Assembly: GCF_014898055.3 (NCBI RefSeq)
Contig: NW_026555331.1
Location: 111,287,194-111,351,193 of the forward strand
DNA length: 64,000 nt
Direction of reading: 5' to 3'
From: Talpa occidentalis
Taxonomy: Eukaryota > Chordata > Mammalia > Eulipotyphla > Talpidae
The notes below the pieces were generated by a model that had not been told where the DNA came from, searched no databases, and saw only the letters and a list, made by a program, of their open reading frames with translations. This document shows positions 23,161 through 35,515 of this stretch, piece by piece. Every line of letters starts with the position of its first letter. Within the stretch, counting starts at the first letter, position 1. The translations under genes were made by a program, and so were the position numbers.

Positions 23161-26100
23161 ATGTTTGCTTTGGGTACCAAAATATAATTATTATTTCAGA
23201 AGTGAACTTCTTCAAAATACCTTAAAATAAATCAAAAGAAAAAACATTTCTATAAAATTCAATCTTTCTACTTTTGTATATGCTACTCCCCCCCCTTTTT
23301 TTCAATCAGTTAGATTTTTAAATGAGAACTTCCTGGTATTAGCAGTTGTTTACAACTGAAAGTGACCATGATCTTTCATGTCAATTATTAACACAAATCT
23401 GAGAAACACCGCAAACACAGGAGGGAGAAAAGCAAACACATACAAACCACAGGCATGTGGATTTATATGTGAAACCAATTTTCTTCAGAAGAAAAATAAG
23501 CATCTCCTTCAACATCAGGGTGCACTCAGATTTGTTTTTCATATTAGTAACTTATTTAATATGGCAATGGGCAAAAGGCAATCCATTAAAAAGCTATTTT
23601 CCTCTGACTACAGGGTGTTTCATCATATGATGTCTAGCACTCAATCAGAATGTAGCAATCCTTTAATATTTCATGAACAGAAAACAGCTCATTTGGGCAT
23701 GCAGACTTCAGAAAAGTGGGAGTCTTTTGTAAGCCTTCTAAAATATCCAGAATGGTCTCTGCAGAGAATGACAAACAATAGGTCCAAATGAAAACTTACA
23801 TTATGAAAAATATTTGGAAAATGTTTTAGAACAGATTATATATATACACACACATATATGTGTATATATGTGTGCTGTATGTATTTATATTTACCTCTGT
23901 GCCTGCAGTGTTCATCATAGGACATTGCAAATACTCGATAGGTTTTACTGAATAAATGAATAAATTTATTGTCATCTTGCACACATTTGTCCCTAACTAT
24001 CCAAGCTCAACTCATTGAAGAGACCAGGCCTGTCCAGGTGCTGAGACAATTGTATCAGAATGCTGGGAAATTAAATAATATACAGTGTAAAAACAGCACC
24101 TGCCTTCATCTCCACTCTGTTATTTGAGTCTATAGGAATGTTGTTCCGTTTTAGTACCTGGTTGACTACCAGGTCCTCAACTGTCTAGGAAAGATGATGT
24201 ACACAAGTCAGAGGTTAGCATTTACTCTGTACCCATCCCCTCCCCTGAAACACAGAGCTGACATTAACCAGAGAAACACTGTCTGTCCAGACTCCCACCT
24301 CCAAAGCATCTCCAAGCACACCATGGAGCCCCATAGACATGAAGGACAGTCCAAATTAGAGCCACATTTAACCTGCCCATACATGGCCGATATTGGTCAT
24401 CCTTTCCAAGTTAGTCCCCCAAGATTGAATATTATCTGTTCCAAAGGTACTTCTCTCACCAGTACCATTGCAACTGCAGTTTCTGAGGTTACCTGTGATC
24501 AAGTCAAATTAACACAAGTACTCAAATCATCATGCAAAATGCCATCATTCAATTTCTGATAAAAACTGGAGGATGTAAGAGCACAATGACACATGTAAGT
24601 TACCCAAAGACAAGAAAACCATAATTGGCAAAGGTAAGAACCCAGCTCCCCTTCATTTCCAACATTCTCCTTTTTCTCTGTCAGACCCATAATCTGTGCT
24701 GGGTTGATTTTCAGCTTGCTGGACATATGTCTCTTGGGCAAAGGAGAAGAGCAGGAATGTGGGCATGGCAGTCATTGCAGAAAAGAGTATACTTTTTATT
24801 TTTTTATTTTTTTTTTGCAATCAAGGTAAAGAACTTGTAGCCAAAATCTGCACCGGGAAGGTGGAAATGGCCAAGGGAACAAGGAAAGGGCAATGTGGAG
24901 CAATAAGATGGACATAGGAAATAATATTCAAGTAAAGCATGACAGTTCTCCAGTTTCTAAAACTCTTAAGTTGTTTTGCAATGATTTTTAACAAGTGACT
25001 TCTAGAGTTGTTCCTCATAAAAGTGAGGTGAACATGATATTATAGCAGTTATCAGAATGAGGAATTCAATAGGACTTATTTGATTCAAAACTTCAATCCT
25101 TCAGCTGAAATAATAGTCAGCCATAGACCATTCCGAGTCTCAACAAGTTATTCTAATGAAGAGTGGGAAGGATAACTCAAGTCTAGAGCCCAGGTAAACT
25201 GCAATGTAATGGTTGCTGGTGACCAACAAACCATAGTAGATTGATATAGAAATCTCTCAGATCAGGCTGCTACTCTTCTAATACAGAAATGTTCTAATAT
25301 AGGGTCATAAATAATGAACAGTTCCACATCAACTTCAGCTTCTTTCCTTCAACCCTCTACACTGTTTAATGTGCTTGGTCAAACAGCTGAAATTCTTAGC
25401 CTTTTTCTTATCAAGTTTCAATTCTCTATTTTACCATAGCAGTCACTTCCATATTGCACATAAAACATAACCCTGTTTCCAATTTACATCATCAGATTCC
25501 TTCCCATTAATCATTTCAGACCATAATTTTAAGCTTTCAAGCAGTTAACTGAATATTTACGTTTTCACAACAGTAGCAAACACCAGGCATCTATCTGACA
25601 TAAAGTATTCTCGAGTGTCCAAGTATGAAACCTATGAGGAAAGATTTAACTGTGCATTGGCTTGTAAGGCATGGTAGGAATGGAATCCAGAGCTTTAAGG
25701 AGGCTCAACATTGATGGTGATTATGGGGACCGATTAAATCAGATTCTCAAAAACAGGTTAAAGTCAAATAATGCCAGTGAATAAAATTTCAAGAATTTCT
25801 TCTTAGTGAAAACAATCTAAATAAGTGAAATACAGGAAACAAGAGGATTTCACTAAGTTATTCAATTTTTCTTGATACAGAAAGATTATTTCAAAAGAAA
25901 GACACAAAAATGATTTACTGGTAGATTTTTCAATAGGAATTTAAAAAAATAAATCCATTGATTTTTTTTATCTTTTTTCTAAACAGAGCATTAAAGATTA
26001 GGCAGTTTTAATATATACCTATTTCTATAATGTTTGAAATTCTGTTACAATACCTGAAAATCTTTCTATTCACACAGCTTTTAGTAACAGAAATGCACCC

Positions 26101-26248
26101 ACTAGAAACCTGAGCAAAGAAATTCGGTCCACAGTGATGCCCGTGCAGAGTTTGTGGCACCTTGTGAGTGTTTTGTGTAGGTCTGAGGACAGCCTGGAAG
26201 CTGGCTTTTTGGCTGGCTTCATACCAAATGGGAAACAAGTGTACTTAC
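23161..26248. other. Intronic stretch upstream of the exon donor, mostly unassigned
   Basis: Apart from the microsatellite at 23838, no repeat family, exon or RNA gene was recognised. The ORFs at 23378 and 24194 show no recognisable protein family. Confidence 0.45.
23838..23878. repeat. Alternating TA/CA/TG microsatellite
   Basis: TATATATACACACACATATATGTGTATATATGTGTG-type run with dyad symmetry. Confidence 0.8.
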
Positions 26249-26357
26249 GCAGCTCGCCCACTTTCAGGATCTCACACAGCATCTTGGTCAGCTCTATGCT
26301 GCTGCGGCCAAAGGGACATTCGTGCTTATCTTCTCGGCTACTGTTCTCAAGTACAAT
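26249..26357 (-). CDS. ELMO1: ELMO1 internal coding exon (downstream of the two)
   Basis: The reverse complement reads 36 codons plus one base, starting [18 protein letters not shown] and ending [12 protein letters not shown]. It is preceded by the acceptor CCCTTCCCCATTGCAG (from 26358 upward) and followed by the donor GTAAGT (26243-26248). It begins in phase 0, exactly where the exon at 55092 ends after ...AYIR, and leaves one base (C) of the next codon, expected to be Pro. The residues belong to the ELMO domain, by my estimate around 391-427. [15 protein letters not shown] matches ELMO1; ELMO2 as I recall has [15 protein letters not shown]. The apparent open frame continuing past the donor in raw translation is intron. 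The next exon downstream lies outside the window. No inactivating change is seen. Confidence 0.95.
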
Positions 26358-27577
26358 CTGCAATGGGGAAGGGAACATGACAGAAAGGGAAATCAGTTGG
26401 TGGAAAACATTAAGAATGTGGGCAATACTGTAACAGAGAAATAGAGAGCCACACCGGACTAAAGCCCCAAGATCCAAGACAAAATTGGACTATATGTCTA
26501 TCTAAATATACAGGACCTAAAATTCTCTTAATACTGTAAGAGGATATTTTGTTTGTTTCTTTCTATTTACACCAAGGTGCCTATGGAGAGTTTTTTACCT
26601 AAGTGACAAAGCCACTCTTACCCTCTCAGTCATATCTGCCCTTTGTTGGAAATAGCAGCTTTTCTTCTGTGACTGCAACCCCCACATTTAAACCACCTAT
26701 TTCCCACAGACATGACCATTATTATTCATGACCATGTTTATACAAGTTTTTGCTCCTGACAGTATTTGACCATGCTGAAGGCTCATGTGACATAAACTAG
26801 ATGAACTAGAGTTCTTCTCTGCAACTTTTAACATGGAAAGGGCAAAATGTGAGCTCATGAGCTATCTGAATATGAGCCTTAAAGGAAAATATAGGAAGGA
26901 GAGAAGAACAGTCAGCCAAGATACTGAGGAAATGAGAGAGGAAAAGCAATGGAAGCCTTGGAGCAGGTGAATTGTTGGTTCCACTTATTCCTATAACACA
27001 GTTACTTTCCTGTCCTGAAGGTTTGTATGCCCAGCTCTTCCTATTAAACTCCTCTGGCCCAGCCAATCAGCTTTCCTCTTATTTTAAGCTGTTTTGAGAT
27101 GTTCCTGCCACAACTAGGGGAACCAATCTACTCATGGAATAAACTAAAATGAAAAACAACAACATAATCTATTTTAAAATCACCAACCTTCAAATTCACA
27201 TTAAAAAAAAAGGAATGATACTTGAGCATGTCACCTGTCTTACCAGTTTCTCCATCTCTGAAGCTGCCTCCAGCTTCCCCCGTGGCGTTGTCTGGTACCC
27301 CATGGTGAGATATACTGCCTTGAGTAGGTGACTTCCAGTAGCACCTACAGCAATGTTGTTGCTCCATATATGTTCTTTCCCCCAGACTGTGAACTCTTTA
27401 GGAGTGATATCTAATTCACTTAAATCAGTGACAGTGAGTGAGCACCTATTATTATCTACCAAGACACTTCATAAGCCCCATAAACCAGGGCCCTGATCTC
27501 ATGGAACATTCTATCTAATTGAGGGAGACCTATAAAAAGAAAAAGGCTAATTAGAATTACCAAAAATGCTAGCAAAT

Positions 27578-27606
27578 ATATATATATTTTATATATATAT
27601 TTTTTT
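27578..27606. repeat. (TA)n microsatellite
   Basis: TATATATATTTTATATATATAT followed by a T run, directly before the duplicated segment at 27607. Confidence 0.85.
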
Positions 27607-27787
27607 TTCTATGAACTGATCCCCAACAAGTTCATGTAAGACTGATAAAGCCACAAAAGGAAGAGATGTCTTATTTATCATAGAGTTAGCCTAATCAGTC
27701 ATAGTATTCGCTTTTTAAGGTCTTCAATTTCAAATTTCTTCCCACCACAGCATAGTTTACAAATTGCCTTCACAGACATATTTGCTA
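27607..27787 (+). repeat. Local duplication, copy 1
   Basis: About 180 bp (from TTTCTATGAACTGATC to the CCTTCACAGACATATT region). It is repeated in the same direction at 29867-30050 with high similarity. No known family recognised. Confidence 0.8.
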
Positions 27788-28289
27788 GCATTAATGCCAG
27801 ATTAGCATAACCAGATAGGCCACCTTGATAAAGAAGTCAAGTATAAATAGGGGCTAGAGATCTAGGGATAAGATGTTTTTTATCAGCATCAATAATGGAG
27901 CCTTGCAAGCAAAAGCCCCTATTCACTTTCCCCTAGCTTGTGCCAGACTATTATGCATGCCCAATCCACATCCCCACCACATACATTCATTCACACATTC
28001 CTCCACATACTTGCCACCCTCCCTGAATTTGATACCAAATAAATGAGACTGGCTATGGAGAAGGTGCTGCATCTTCAGAGATGTGAGCCCCTCTAGGTCA
28101 GTCTTTCTCTCATTACTTGGACTTTGAGTCCTCTGTCCCGCTGCTTCCAATGCTGCCGCCCCATGAGGCGACATTGAAAGGTTTGTTCCCTCTTCACTAT
28201 CTCTTCTGTATAATCTTCCTGAACACTAAGAGCATCATTAGACCAAGCCCAAATCACCATTTTCCTTTTAAGATAATTCTTTCTGGAGC

Positions 28290-28755
28290 TGTTATAGGAC
28301 AGCCCCGATATTGAACGGGTTGCCTGGCTGTGGGTCCTCACCCGCGTGCTTAAAAGGGACTTATTAATACTCCACTAAAGGCACACACAAAAGGTTAATA
28401 AAAGGTTTATTTACAAGGGAAAAGGAAATAAGGAAAATGTACAACTCAGGGAGAAAATAGGGAAATAAAGTCTTTAATGCGTCCTACCCGATCTGCCGAC
28501 CTGGAAACCCAAAGTCACTCTCAGAGCTGCTAGCTGGCAGAGAGCCAAAATGGGGACCCCCCCCCCCACCCAAAGCCCACGTGTCTGCCTTTATACCAAC
28601 TTGGCTGCTTAACCCCACCCTCAGGTCCCAGCCACCTTTTCTTTGGTGGTGATGGGATTTGGAGTTCCCAGTGTCTTTGGCTTTGGCCTGGCATAGGGGT
28701 GGAGTCCACAAAGCCTGTATGGAATTAGCTTTAGGACATCCTTTTCCCCCTAGCA
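28290..28755 (-). mobile_element. Solo ERV LTR, family B
   Basis: On the minus strand it begins TGCTAGGGGGAAAAGG and ends CTGTCCTATAACA. TATAAAGGC lies at about 28590-28600, and AATAAACC then ATTAA signals at about 28395-28415. The flanks (GAGC left, GTTC right) do not form a convincing duplication, so recombination or decay is possible. A C-run of about 11 occurs near 28557. An ORF at 28484-28711 is a chance frame. Confidence 0.75.
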
Positions 28756-29866
28756 GTTCTACCTAGCAATTCCAATACAGGAAAGCAGGAGGGAAGAAAA
28801 ACTAAATTCCCATCAATCAGTGAATCTTCATTTCTCTTTTAAAAATTTTTAATCTGAGCAACTCTCTTAACTATGCAGGTGCCTTTCTTTTTAACTTTCA
28901 TTTTCCTAATAAACGTGTCCTTTAAAATGTTCCAAAAAGAAAGAAAGACAAAAAATTTTAATCTGAGATTGTCCAATCAAGGAACAAATCTGAATCTCTT
29001 GATCATGGGGAGCAAAAAGAAGCAAAAAAAAGACAGAACATGAAAGGTAGGAGACAGGTCACTTTCAGTTAGCTCTGAGCTCCCAGTTCCCAGGGAGGAC
29101 ATCCTTGCATTTCACATTAACAGTCTATTAACATTTCATGAGCCCATCAATATTTAATGAGGATGTGATCTGCATACAATGTAGGTAGAATTACTGCAGC
29201 CAATAAATGTTCTGGAAACATTTCCAAGGCACAGTTTATTAGTAGGCGCTAAATTAAGGAGTAATTTAAGTAATCAATATGTAAATCAGCTTGGAAAAGC
29301 CCTTCTCCTGACTCTTTTATATACCAGCCATCTTATCATATTTACCCACCTCAAGAAAAATACACCCTCCTTCTTGACTGATTTCCTTAGACAAGGCAGA
29401 CACAAATCTTTAAAGTTACCTACGTGGATTTTAAAGTCAGTATCCTTACAGAAAGCTTTTGGAAAAGACTATGATTATGAATGTTACTAATAAGGTTTTA
29501 CTACAATAAGACACAATTATTAATTATTAACTGAACAGCTGTTTTGTTTTTTAAATTTAATGCACTGATTCAATTACAACATTCTGTTATTAACCACATT
29601 CACTCGAGGCATTTGAAAAGCCCCACTTGGAAATATCCAGCCATGTTTTTCATATTTATTTTTTCTTTATTCTTCAATTTCAAGAGTAGTGGAACAGAAA
29701 CCACAAAGGCTGGAGTACCAAGTCGTACTATCATCACTCATCTTAGAATATCAGTTACCAAAAGAAGATGTAATTGCAAGTTCTGTAGAACCCTGGATAT
29801 TGTGCAATACTAAGTATAGAACATTTTATAAAGTATGTTACCATTTATAGAGAATATTTACACACT
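28756..29866. other. Intronic stretch between LTR and duplicated segment
   Basis: A/T-rich intron. No repeat family recognised. Confidence 0.45.
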
Positions 29867-30050
29867 TTCTATGAACTTATCTCCAACAAGTTCATAAGAC
29901 TGATAAAACCACAAAAGGAAGAGATGTCCTGCTTATCATAGAGCTAGACTAGTCACTTTTTAAGGTCTTCACTTTTCACTTTTTAAGGTCTTCAATTTCA
30001 AATTTCTTCCCACCCCAGCATAGTTTATAAATTGCCTTCACAGTCATATT
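29867..30050 (+). repeat. Local duplication, copy 2
   Basis: Matches 27607-27787 in the same direction. It carries an extra internal tandem copy of CACTTTTTAAGGTCTTCA (about 29954-29994), so it changed after the duplication. Confidence 0.8.
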
Positions 30051-31784
30051 GCCATCATATCTGAATATGTTAAATTGATTAATTTCTTCTTATTGGAACA
30101 GGACTATAAATCTAGCTTCTTCCAGACAAAGGTATAACAGCCTCTCATATCTCATTTATCCCTGAAGATCAATGAGGACTGCAGTGTGTGACCCATCTGC
30201 TGTGAGATAGCCCCTCAAACACTTTATTTCTATAAATTTTGGGCTCACTTTTAAGTACTCTTATTCCTTCCTGTTCTCCAGTTGTGCATATCAGGAACCT
30301 ACTGGGCTGGGGCTTGGTGATTAAGTGCTGAGCATTTGGTGGCCACATTTTATTGATAGTACCCTCTGCTTCTTTCCTCCAGGCTTCCCTTGCCTCTTTG
30401 TCTGAGCATGATATTGCTGACATTCAGTTGGTTGTCCCTAATGAGCTCTCCTTCATTTCTGTTTGAGCTCTCCCTATTCTGGATGTGCCCAATCCAATCT
30501 GTATCTTCTGAGCAAGCCCTGGAGGGAGCCTTGAGGGCTTCTTCCATCACCTCTCATCTATGGAGGCTTCTTTTCCACTCTGAACCTTTTGAATGTGGCT
30601 TCACCTCCAATGGAGGGTCAGATGAAACACAATGGTCTCCTTACAGGCCTCAGAGGATTGTATGTGAACTTGTACTATATTTTAGCCAAAGAGAAAGGAT
30701 GCTGTTTTGAAATAATTGTGACACAAAACTGCTATGGAAAGAATGATAATGCTAAGAGCTTGGGCAAAACTAGTGTAAGCTTGCACCAGGCATTCCATCT
30801 CTTTGTGAGATGTACAGAAATTCCATAAAACCCACTTCATAGGACTGCTGTGCATGTTAAATCACAAAATGGAGGCAAAATACCCAAAACAGACTTGACA
30901 GAATTGATTTTTATTATCTCTTTATTGCTCTCCCTCTTCCTATTCCTGTGTGACTCTAGGGCAACATTTCACACAACACTTTTACCAGCCACTAAACCAA
31001 AATCATGACGCAGTGAGACTGGCTGTATGTTGACGGCCCTCTGGGGACAAATGAAATTAGACCAGCAGCTTTCCATCATTTTAGCATGAAAAGCTAAAGT
31101 ACTGTCATCACCAATTTATACCAAAAATGCAAAATAGGGAGTCCCAGGTGTTGATAATCAAGCAGAATCTTCCACAAAAAAAAAAAAAAAAAAAAAATAG
31201 GGTGGTATGAGCACAGAGAAAGAACAAGGGCCTGAAAAGCAAGTCATGGCTTGGTGTTTTTAACAATAAATTCTCAATACTACAGTTAAACCCACCATAG
31301 TACACACATCTTCAGAGTCCTTATCAAACTTCCACTTCCAACACAGGAGTAGTTTACACTAGTAATAGAATCATGGAAACCCTAGAGTGAAGCTTTAGTC
31401 CTTAGAATACATCACCAAGACACTAAACCCAGCTTGGGATCCTTTATCAGAGACTTGGGGGCCACAAGGGACTCTTCTCTTATGTTCTCCCCGGTACCAA
31501 AGCTAATGGTAAGTGGTCCCAGACAGCCAGAAAGAAGCATCAAAAAGAACATTGAGCTCCCTCAAGGGGCCTGCACCAGAGGTTAATTGTGATCATAAAC
31601 TTGGAGCAAGATGGTGGAATTAAACAGACACACCGAAGTCCTAATATGATGACTTTATATGGGTAGAAAACAAGGGGAAAAAAAAAAAAAAAAAAAACAG
31701 AACAAATCAGAATCCCATTTTATAGATAAGGGAAGCTCCAAAGTAAATAAACCTTAAAGAGATAGCTTGAAAGGCACAGATAAG
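30051..31784. other. Intronic stretch, unassigned
   Basis: No family recognised. Contains pure A runs at 31176-31197 (22 A) and 31678-31697 (20 A). ORFs at 30169-30828 overlap on both strands and look like chance frames. Confidence 0.45.
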
Positions 31785-32000
31785 AGGACAGAGAATATTT
31801 ACTTATAGAACTTATTCCCTAGGCCTCATTCTAAGTGCTTTGCATGGATTGTCCTTTTTAAGGCACATGTACCAACAAATGACAGAAATACTCCAGCATC
31901 CACCTTTACAGGCAGAGAAACAGGCACAAAGAGGAATTATGTAGTGTAGTCAAGGTGTCACAGAACACAGAAATAAATAGACCCAGCATTATGGCTTTAC
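31785..32000 (-). mobile_element. MIR SINE relic
   Basis: Complement-strand MIR pattern: 'cattctaagtgctttgcatggatt', 'acctttacaggcagagaaacaggcacaaagagg'. Confidence 0.6.
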
Positions 32001-32095
32001 ACAGAATTATGGCAACTCAATTCCTCATTCCTTAATCTTTTCCTTCTATGAAAATAGGGCAGGAATACCTACCTGCAAAGGGTTGTAAAAATTAA

Positions 32096-32355
32096 GAGCC
32101 TCCTCTTGTGGTGCAGCGGTTGAACGCTGGGCTGCAAAGCTGCCCACAGCCTCTGCAGTGCCGGTTCGATCCCCGGCCACTGGCGAGGGTCCCATGCACG
32201 CAGACCTCTCCTGCCGTGCCTGCTGCTCCCTTTAGCAGTGTATATCCTCAGTCTGCCTGTTCTGTTCCCTGGCTCTGGCTCTGGTGAATTCTCTCACCCT
32301 CCTGCACTTCTGACTGTACCCAGTGCTTGTATAAATAAATAAATAAATCTTTTTA
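32096..32355 (+). mobile_element. tRNA-derived SINE (Rhin-1-like), copy 5
   Basis: Plus orientation. Head GCCTCCTCTTGTGGTGCAGCGG with the A box, then GGTTCGATCCCCGGCC B box at about 32162-32178, and an (AAATA)n tail. Flanked by AAAAATTAA (32087-32095 and 32356-32364). This copy shows the tRNA-derived promoter most clearly. Confidence 0.9.
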
Positions 32356-32679
32356 AAAAATTAAATTTAAAATAATAAGGTAAGATTTCTTAGTTCCTGA
32401 AACATCTCAAATACTCAGTGATGAAGTTGATTGATACTATTACTGTTAAATACATTACATGAGTTATTGCTCTAGGGCTCCAGGGTGTTACCATTCACAT
32501 TACTGAAATTTTCTTATAACTCTATGGCAATGTTGTTGAAAAAATACATACACAGTAGAAAGCAAAACACAACTGCTATTGAGATTATTAAGCTTGGCAA
32601 TGTAAGGACTGAAATGGAATAAATATTATTTCTGACTGAGATGGGTTTCCCAAGACTCTTTCAGTATCTCTTTAATAAT

Positions 32680-32790
32680 GGTGATTCTCAAAGTTGAGTG
32701 GTCATCAGAATCACCTTGAGGACTTATTAAAAAACACCGCTGAGCTCCTCCCCCAGTTTCTGCAGCAGATCTGGGATGGAACATCAGAAA
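32680..32790. mobile_element. MER5A-like hAT-Charlie relic
   Basis: 'ggtgattctcaaagttgagtggtcatcagaatcaccttgaggactt' is the MER5A terminal pattern. Confidence 0.65.
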
Positions 32791-33844
32791 ATATGTAAGC
32801 AAGTAAACCAAGCCCTTAATTCTTCTGAAGCAGGGGATTGAGGAAGGAGTGTTGGCAATGCATTCAGAGAACATGTAAAAATTATTTTTAGCAGCATACT
32901 CTTGAAAAAAAGAAAAACATTTCATCCTCACACTTCCCCTGATCCCAATAGGCCTTTCAGAGATAGCTGTCCATGAGCAATCCCAGGTGAAGAACTAGGC
33001 CTCAATGTGTTTGGACAAGATCAATGACACCAAGGAGCCAAGAAGGAAAAACTGAGTTATATGTGTGACCTGGGGAAGGGATAGCCACATAGAGTTTACA
33101 AAAACTAAAAGAGTTGTTCCCAAGGACAAAAGAACCATGAATCCCAAGAAAAGGAGAAAAAGAATATATAAGAAGTCATATTGGTGAGAAAACAAAGCAG
33201 AAAGCAAACACAGGAAACCAGATAAATAACAATCTGGGCAAGTGAGAAGAATGGTATAAAACCCAGCTAATGAGATGAAATTCTTCCAGAATAAAATTAG
33301 GCAAGTGCACATACAGAGGCATACTAAAGGCCATAAATAAAAAATGGCAAGGAATTGACTGGGTAATGGTATAGTAATTAAAGCCTGGAGGTTCATAATA
33401 GACTTCAAATTGAACATTAATCAAAAAGAAACACTGCCTGTTCTTTGATAAAGTGCAACAAAAGCAGGATGTGTGAAACACACCAAGCAATCACAGCCAT
33501 GTTCTGCTGAAAAGTCCTCCTTTTGAGGATGAAGTGGGATAGCACAAAGAGGGGAAGGATTAAATAACAATGGGGATGACTTTGTGCCTGCACAATGACC
33601 CAATGTCACAGAGTGAAGCTGAGTCATCAGTTAAGCTGACTATTCCAAAAGCCAGAAGTTAAGCCAGGACTGATTCTCCAGTTGATGCCTGCCCCAAAGG
33701 ACTGCACTACAAGACCTCTCCTCTTATGTCAGTGCATCTGTTTCTGGATCTCCTGAGGATATGTAGACAGGGAAGTTATGTGCAAGCATCACTACAGGCT
33801 TGGTAAGGTAACATCTTGCTTATTCAAAACAGTGCCTCTCTCAC
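32791..33844. other. Intronic stretch, unassigned
   Basis: Purine-rich intron sequence. The long minus-strand frames at 32995-33490 match no family I know. Confidence 0.45.
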
Positions 33845-33998
33845 TTGAGCCTGCATTAGAACCAGTGGCTGTTCCTTCTCCTCCTACCCACCAGATAAAA
33901 TTCAGTTACTCTGGGTAAACCTGAAAAAATGCATTGCTAGTAATTTCCAAGGTAATGTGAACTCTATTAGTGTAGGGCCACACTTTACAAGCCACTGA
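33845..33998. mobile_element. MER5-like relic
   Basis: Diverged MER5 pattern beginning 'ctcacttgagcctgcattagaaccag' and ending 'gggccacactttacaagccactg'. Confidence 0.55.
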
Positions 33999-34000
33999 CT

Positions 34001-34050
34001 TATGTTATGTTATGTTATGTTATGTTATGTTATGTTATGTTATGTTATGT
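34001..34050. repeat. (TATGT)10 pentanucleotide array
   Basis: Ten uninterrupted copies of TATGT, bounded by GACT on the left and GTTATGG on the right. Confidence 0.97.
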
Positions 34051-34139
34051 GTTATGGTATGTCTATATTCCCAGTTTTCATCATGAACAAACCTCCTGTT
34101 TTTAAAGACCTGCAAAGCAATGAGAGCAGGTGAAAGAAA

Positions 34140-34315
34140 ACCCAAATCTGCTTGTCAAGAAAACAATGGACTATGGTGGAGGACGATGGTGCTTTGGTGG
34201 TAGGAGTGCTATGGTGACTACACCTGAGGGGGTAACCCTATACTGTCAAAACTGACAGGATGTAAAACAATGGTACTTCAATTAATAGTAATAAACATAA
34301 TAAAAAATATAGTTG
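34140..34315 (+). mobile_element. Unclassified interspersed repeat, copy 1
   Basis: Contains TATGGTGGAGGACGATGGTG, GCTATGGTGACTACACCTGAG and CAATGGTACTTCAAT, then an A-rich end. A related copy lies in inverse orientation at 49935-50105. Looks like a retroposon 3' end; the family is unknown to me. Confidence 0.55.
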
Positions 34316-34369
34316 CCTTGAGTTTCTTTGATTTTCTGTGACTAACAAAAATATATCATTAATAAGAGT

Positions 34370-34605
34370 CAAAATTCGTAGAGCAAGAACACAAATTGGT
34401 AGTTGCCAGGGGCTGGGAGAAAAGGGGAACAAGCAGTAACTTCCTAATGGGTATGGGTTTCCATTTGGGGTGATAATATATTATAGCTAGATAGCAGTGG
34501 TGGTTACACAATGCTTGAATATACTAAATGCCACTGAATAGATTACTTTGAAATGGGTATTTTTTATGTTATATGAATTTAAACTCAATTAATAAAAAGA
34601 TGAAT
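34370..34605 (+). mobile_element. L1M-type L1 3' end
   Basis: Characteristic 'ggtagttgccaggggctggg...ttcctaatgggta...atgccactgaatagatta...ttatgttatatgaattt' old-L1 3' UTR pattern. Confidence 0.75.
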
Positions 34606-34609
34606 ACAT

Positions 34610-34800
34610 ATGAACTGATAACTGTGTACAAACTCTCACGTGTTTAATGTTTGACCCTCACAAGGCATCAAAGAAGTACTACATGTTCCCATCTTAGAGC
34701 TTAGGGAACGTGCCTGCTGACCAGCTATTGATATGTGATACATCAGCATTGGAGTTCACAGGCAAAACCCATGCCTTCTACACCATGGTTTGTAGTTTAA
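34610..34800 (-). mobile_element. MIR SINE relic
   Basis: 'tgtttaatgtttgaccctcacaaggcatc...cccatcttagagcttagggaacgtgcctgctgacc' fits complement-strand MIR. Confidence 0.55.
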
Positions 34801-35075
34801 ACTGTTTCTTGGGTGTGATAGAACATTTCTTTCTCCAAGCCTGGGCTTAGGACTGACCAGATAGGGGCATCATAGGTGATGATTAAGAAACAGTCCAAGA
34901 GGACAATCCTATGGTACACTTGAGGACAGTCTCATTGGGTCTGTGAGGCAAGGGAAGCATGACAGTCTTCCAAAGCCCTTTGGTGTCCACTGGTGGAAAA
35001 TGACTCCACTAAATACTGCTAAAACACAAATTTTTTTGTGCAGATAAATATTTTGCTAGGTCTTCTCAAATTTTA

Positions 35076-35362
35076 TTTGTTTAATAAATCCTTTTTTGAA
35101 GATTTATTTATTTTTATACAAGAACTGGGGTATAGGTCAGAGTTGCGGGGGTTGAGAGGATTCATCAGAGACAGAGCAGGGAACAGAACAGGCAGATGGA
35201 CCAAAGCACATGGCTGAGGGGAGCAGCGGGTGAGACAGGAGAGGTCTGCCCCACCTTGTGGGTATCTCACTGGCTGGCCGGGAATCAAACAAGCACTGCA
35301 GAGGCTGCAGACAGCTTCACAGTGCTGCGCTCAACCCGCTGCACCACTGGGGGGGCCCCTTA
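35076..35362 (-). mobile_element. tRNA-derived SINE, copy 6
   Basis: Flanked by TCAAATTTTA (35066-35075 and 35363-35372). Same variant as copy 4 ('caagaactggggtataggtcag'). Head CACCACTGGGGGGGCCCC. Confidence 0.88.
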
Positions 35363-35372
35363 TCAAATTTTA

Positions 35373-35515
35373 AAACAGTCATGGATTTCCTGGGGCCTTG
35401 TAAAATGCAGATTCTGATTCAGCAGATAAGGGTCAGCCTGAGATCCCACATTGTTAACCAACACCCAGGAGATGCTGATGTTGCTGGTTTCAGGACATTT
35501 TGAAAAGCATGGTAC
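35373..35515. mobile_element. MER5A-like relic
   Basis: 'tgcagattctgattcagcagataagggtcagcctgagatcccacattgttaaccaacacccaggagatgctgatgttgctgg' is the MER5 internal and right-hand pattern. The SINE inserted at its left edge. Confidence 0.6.

Larger units (their letters stand above)
1..26248 (-). other. ELMO1: ELMO1 intron downstream of exon 26249-26357 (partial)
   Basis: Sequence after the GTAAGT donor at 26243-26248. The matching acceptor is outside the window. It is a phase-1 intron, because one base of a split codon precedes it. It contains the LTR cluster, three inverted L1 insertions and several SINEs listed below. Confidence 0.9.

Noticed and set aside
26070..26477. 135-codon minus-strand ORF treated as a full gene
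   Set aside because: Only 26249-26357 is coding. The ends of the frame run past the AG acceptor and GT donor into intron.
32995..33490. Overlapping 140- and 104-codon minus-strand ORFs with hydrophobic residues
   Set aside because: Two frames of the same purine-rich plus strand, which gives Phe/Leu-rich translations by composition alone. No splice or family support.
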